Positions 16,501-18,543 of a DNA stretch of 18,543 nt are shown piece by piece. Every line of letters starts with the position of its first letter. The first letter of the stretch is position 1. The DNA comes from an uncultured Muribaculaceae bacterium (GTDB lineage Bacteria > Bacteroidota > Bacteroidia > Bacteroidales > Muribaculaceae). The position numbers and the translations under genes are program-made. The stretch is from positions 1 through 18,543 of the forward strand of contig CAJUBM010000053.1 of NCBI GenBank assembly GCA_910584735.1, in the 5' to 3' direction. Under the pieces are notes generated by a model. The model saw only the letters and a list, made by a program, of their open reading frames with translations, searched no databases and was not told where the DNA came from.

Positions 16501-18121
16501 CGAATGAATGTTGGTAAGGCGGCACTATTGATCCGAGGGTAACCTTGTTGGAAAGAGCCTCCGGCGAATTTTTGCCGCCATAGGAGGCCTGTACGCCGTA
16601 CCAGAACTGGGTCAGACCCGTAGGCTCGTCCATGGCGTTGTCAACCGATGTGGCGGAAGTTGCCTGTTCCACAACTACCTGGCTGGGATAACGAACGACT
16701 TTGTAACGCACATCGGCGGGGTTGATATACCCTCCGTCGGTTGATTCTGTCACGGGAGTCCATTCCACATGGAACGAGTCGTTGGCATAGGATGCCGTTA
16801 CCGAGGGCTGCGATGGTGTCCCTTTCCCGATGAATACTTCTATTTTTTCAGTAGGTCCGTCGCCGGTGGCATTATAGGCAGTGACGCCGAACTCATATTT
16901 CCCGGCTGACTGGACGGTTATGGGGACTGTCACCGTGGCGCCGTAGGTAGTATTACCCGATGCCTCTATATTTTGCCCATGTGTAATCTTGTAGCTTAGT
17001 GAGCCTGCGGCTGTGGTTCCATCGAAAAGAGTGGAGGGTGTCTTGAAGGTGATAGAACCCGACAGATTCCCTTGAGGGAACGAGGCTGACACGTCCGAAC
17101 ATTTTGCCGGGGCTTTGTCGTCCGCTTCCGCAGGTATTATGTACAGACCGCATACCTGTTCGCCATCGGCAAACTGCGTTATCAGTGATGCCGCACCTGT
17201 CTGTTTGTTAACCTCGTAGAGGCCTGCGGTGCCATCGGCAGCGGCTACGGTCCAGAACATCCGGCCTGTCTTTGTGTCTATGCAAGCCGAAGTCTGATAA
17301 TGAGGGAGACATCCAGTTTCACCAACCAGCGATTTTGCCCCGGTGGTTTTGTTTATGCGGTAAAGCGAACTTGAAACGGTAGTGGGGTTGTATGCCGAGC
17401 CTGTGGTTTCTTTCGCTATACCGTAAAGTGTGCCGTCTGTGTCTACGGCGAACGCACACCAGTTGTCGGTAGCACTGGCAATCTTTTCTACCATCTGTGT
17501 GCGGTAGTTAATGGAGCCTAACTGCATCCCCGAACCGCTCGCGTTCATGAAACATCCGAAAGTCTTCCCGGTGGTGGCATCATAGGCAACATCTGTGGCC
17601 ATGCAGTACGATTCCGTACCACCAGTGCTTAGCTGTTCCCATGAGGTTATATCATAGGAGGCGATGGTGGGCATCTCCATAAAACCGCTCTTTATGTATG
17701 CGGCATAATATGTGTTGTCGATGAGAGTGCCTCCATATTCGGCGTTCGGGCCTAATTTTTGCAGTACGAAGCCATCAGAAGCGGTTGTAGGCAGCTGGTA
17801 GACTCCGACTTTAGAGGTATTGCTCCATGTCTCGGCATTTACGATACTTCCATATATGGCAGGTAATTTTCCGGCGGAGGCATGTCGTGGCAGGGTTTGC
17901 TTCGGGAGGTGCCGTCGCGACGGCACCAGGCCTTCATCAGAAGGCCTGACACGGCTTATGGGAGATACGATACCTTCGCTTACAGACATAGCCCGTGTCA
18001 GTAACCCGTCCGGAGGATTACTGCCTTTCTCTATCGTCTGGGCCTGGAGTGTCGGACACGAGAATCCGACATAGGCCATGGCTGCCGAGAACAACAGCCC
18101 TTTACGTAGTTTTTGGTTCAT
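13598..18121 (-). CDS. Giant secreted FnIII / choice-of-anchor J protein with T9SS sorting domain
   Basis: A 1507-residue exported protein. ATG at 18121 starts a signal peptide (MNQKLRKGLLFSAAMAYVGF, cleavage likely after LQA27); a start nine codons upstream is less suitable. Residues 45-335 have repeated strands like a beta-propeller (AVDTDGTLYGIA, CIDTKTGRMFWTV). FnIII-like domains follow at about 335-430, 435-530, 685-785 and 785-885. Choice-of-anchor J (cleaved-adhesin type) domains lie at about 534-680 (DDWLITPPVRL), 891-1045 and 1195-1370 (CDDWLISPEL, FIDDITYTPE). A CARDB-like domain spans about 1051-1155. The last anchor J domain appears inserted inside an FnIII domain (about 1160-1195 and 1372-1440). 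The C-terminal 60 residues (ADGRVIYTE, GIYIVCTG, KVVVD) resemble a type IX secretion sorting signal. It is probably a surface or released adhesin or glycan-binding protein; no catalytic site is visible. Confidence 0.88.
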   Translation of the reverse strand: MNQKLRKGLLFSAAMAYVGFSCPTLQAQTIEKGSNPPDGLLTRAMSVSEGIVSPISRVRPSDEGLVPSRRHLPKQTLPRHASAGKLPAIYGSIVNAETWSNTSKVGVYQLPTTASDGFVLQKLGPNAEYGGTLIDNTYYAAYIKSGFMEMPTIASYDITSWEQLSTGGTESYCMATDVAYDATTGKTFGCFMNASGSGMQLGSINYRTQMVEKIASATDNWCAFAVDTDGTLYGIAKETTGSAYNPTTVSSSLYRINKTTGAKSLVGETGCLPHYQTSACIDTKTGRMFWTVAAADGTAGLYEVNKQTGAASLITQFADGEQVCGLYIIPAEADDKAPAKCSDVSASFPQGNLSGSITFKTPSTLFDGTTAAGSLSYKITHGQNIEASGNTTYGATVTVPITVQSAGKYEFGVTAYNATGDGPTEKIEVFIGKGTPSQPSVTASYANDSFHVEWTPVTESTDGGYINPADVRYKVVRYPSQVVVEQATSATSVDNAMDEPTGLTQFWYGVQASYGGKNSPEALSNKVTLGSIVPPYQHSFATEAGAENHTVIDANNDGKTWGYYSNSMSISYNNNVAMDDWLITPPVRLEKGKSYSFTVKGQIQSTTYPERIEVKFGSAPTAEAMTGTVIEPVVLTNKDSYNDFTGTIIPQETGLHYIGIHGISDKGMYRLYIGGYEIGAPTSAAGPNAPTNLKLVPDANGAYRVTVTVTAPTTDFANEPITELDRLEIWRGETLVKSFSPISTGETKTFTDEMGQGGITEYTAVAYNRYGKGKETKATVFVGINQPAAPSYADIAETSNYGEVKVSWPQVETDLNGNPLNPSLVTYTLYQLQAETHVVIADNIEGTEYTFRAVADGEQSFVHYFVSAQTEGGISPLTETPLIPAGTPFALPYDETFANGDTDHLMAFTDEGTAMWSLLQDNNNLGIRSHSGDNGLLMSRGKTEGDFSLIHTMKIHVDNIVQPGVMFYTYNYTGDGPDNNIVEIHVYSDGEWTTLKSSAISSLGDDSGWLLMSAPLDAYIGKDILIGIKTIVKTYSETFIDDIHIGTLVGHDLSVKDVQAPQSAGFNTPFGITATIENKGILAAENFSVVLLRDGNEADRKSDLSLAAGATAIYGFECEYNALTDKGSVFKIKVEDAAEETPEDNESAEFTIALSTPTLPQVSDLKGYRSENGIELQWSEPSTDDYKAVPVTDDFESYESFSTSGIGEWTTVDNDEALIGTITDITIPNIPYQSKQSWWIMDSEYENFNLSFFANSGSKYLAQMYVTDPQTGVASQCDDWLISPELTGEAQTLSFYARSYAAKYAEDFEVMVSYNTDALTDFRSIGSKTGIPATWTLYSYGLPEGAKYFAIRCVSRNKFMMFIDDITYTPESAAHLNVIGYNVWKDGELISTEPINATNYLDNSVTEQNPAYRVTVVYDKGESVPSDIAEITIASITDAYNDADIKVSASVGTIRISGAEDLGISIAAADGRVIYTEKASSHNVSVNVVPGIYIVCTGSITHKVVVD

Positions 18122-18456
18122 TGGTGAAATATTAGTACTGTGAAACAATTGATTCTCTTTTATAAGTATATCTTACAATAAATGCCATAGATATAATTTG
18201 CATAATATTTGCGGATAAATTCTGCATTAAGAAATAGATGTCTTACTACAGAAAAAAGTACGGATATTTACATTCTGACATTTCCGAATGTTTTAAATAG
18301 AAAATATCCATTGACAAAGATATGTAATATCTGCATATTATGCAACAAATTGCATATTTTCGATTATATGCTCTATAACATAAACCAATGGATCCAAATT
18401 CTAACTCCCATCCCATTCATATAGATTGAGCATAGATATAATAATACTAAGCCAAA
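18122..18456. other. AT-rich upstream region of the large secreted protein gene
   Basis: No convincing gene. I could not find a consensus TAnnTTTG promoter on the minus strand. It contains a perfect 13-bp palindrome TGCATATTATGCA (18332-18344) and further TTGCATA motifs at 18198-18204 and 18350-18355, which might be binding sites. A 71-codon frame at 18209-18424 starts with TTG and reads like translated AT-rich spacer. Confidence 0.5.
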
Positions 18457-18543
18457 GGCGGTGTGTCAAAATTCGGAGACACCAATCTTCCAACGAAAGA
18501 CATTATCCAAGGTAACTTTATAGTGGCGCCGGACCTCCGGGAC
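18457..18543 (+). repeat. Dispersed repeat copy C, cut by the window edge
   Basis: The first 55 bases match the reverse complement of copy A with one difference. The remaining 32 bases (from 18512) match the start of the 54-bp arm at the copy B locus; they agree with the right arm exactly and with the left arm apart from two bases. It runs off the right edge, so a full palindrome is probably present beyond the window. It is inverted relative to copy A. Confidence 0.85.

Noticed and set aside
18311..18341. TTGACA with a TATTAT 19 nt later, like a sigma-70 promoter
   Set aside because: Bacteroidota primary promoters use a different consensus, the spacing is poor, and no plus-strand gene follows.
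18209..18424. A 71-codon plus-strand frame ending about 30 nt before repeat copy C
   Set aside because: It starts with TTG and reads as translated AT-rich spacer rich in Ile, Leu and Asn. The position before the repeat is suggestive but not enough.
1..18543. tRNA, rRNA, CRISPR arrays, prophage or transposase genes
   Set aside because: I looked for these and saw no cloverleaf pattern, no regular spacer-repeat array, and no integrase or transposase motifs. The repeats present are palindromic and dispersed.

Overview
The window looks like a chromosomal segment from a Bacteroidales bacterium, most likely near Muribaculaceae. Four things point there. Several genes have the Bacteroidota promoter pattern (TTTG about 20 nt before TAnnTTTG) and no obvious Shine-Dalgarno sequence. 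The gene neighbourhoods NrnA-DUF4827-GlmM and IleS-DksA-like-LspA-DUF4296 are, from memory, typical of Bacteroidales. The isoleucyl-tRNA synthetase is of the IleRS2 kind. A very large secreted protein ends in a type IX secretion (T9SS) sorting domain. Genus and species cannot be read from the sequence.

Layout: a dispersed repeat touches the left edge (1-55). Next is a minus-strand helix-turn-helix regulator (74-859), then about 1 kb of AT-rich non-coding DNA with several palindromes. From 1870 to 13264 there are ten plus-strand genes: dinB (translesion polymerase IV), nrnA (DHH phosphoesterase), a DUF4827 lipoprotein, glmM (amino-sugar phosphate mutase), an SH3-NlpC/P60 cell-wall peptidase, ileS, a cysteine-free DksA-like protein, lspA (lipoprotein signal peptidase), a DUF4296 lipoprotein and a small unknown protein. 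A repeat with a 54-bp near-perfect inverted repeat fills the space before a convergent 1507-residue secreted multidomain protein (minus strand). An AT-rich upstream region and a third copy of the repeat close the window.

How the genes fit together: the middle is housekeeping, with a cell-envelope theme. GlmM supplies a peptidoglycan and LPS precursor, the NlpC/P60 enzyme cuts peptidoglycan peptides, and LspA matures lipoproteins, two of which are encoded here. The dksA-like, lspA, DUF4296 and small genes form a tight block with 4-bp and 1-bp overlaps. ileS has its own promoter and is followed by a hairpin.

No complete novel defence, mobile or biosynthetic system is visible. The points most worth a second look are the dispersed palindromic repeat family tied to gene 3' ends, the altered class I signature (GIHH) in IleRS, the cysteine-free DksA-like protein, the promoter buried in the end of dinB, and the palindrome cluster in the 1-kb gap.
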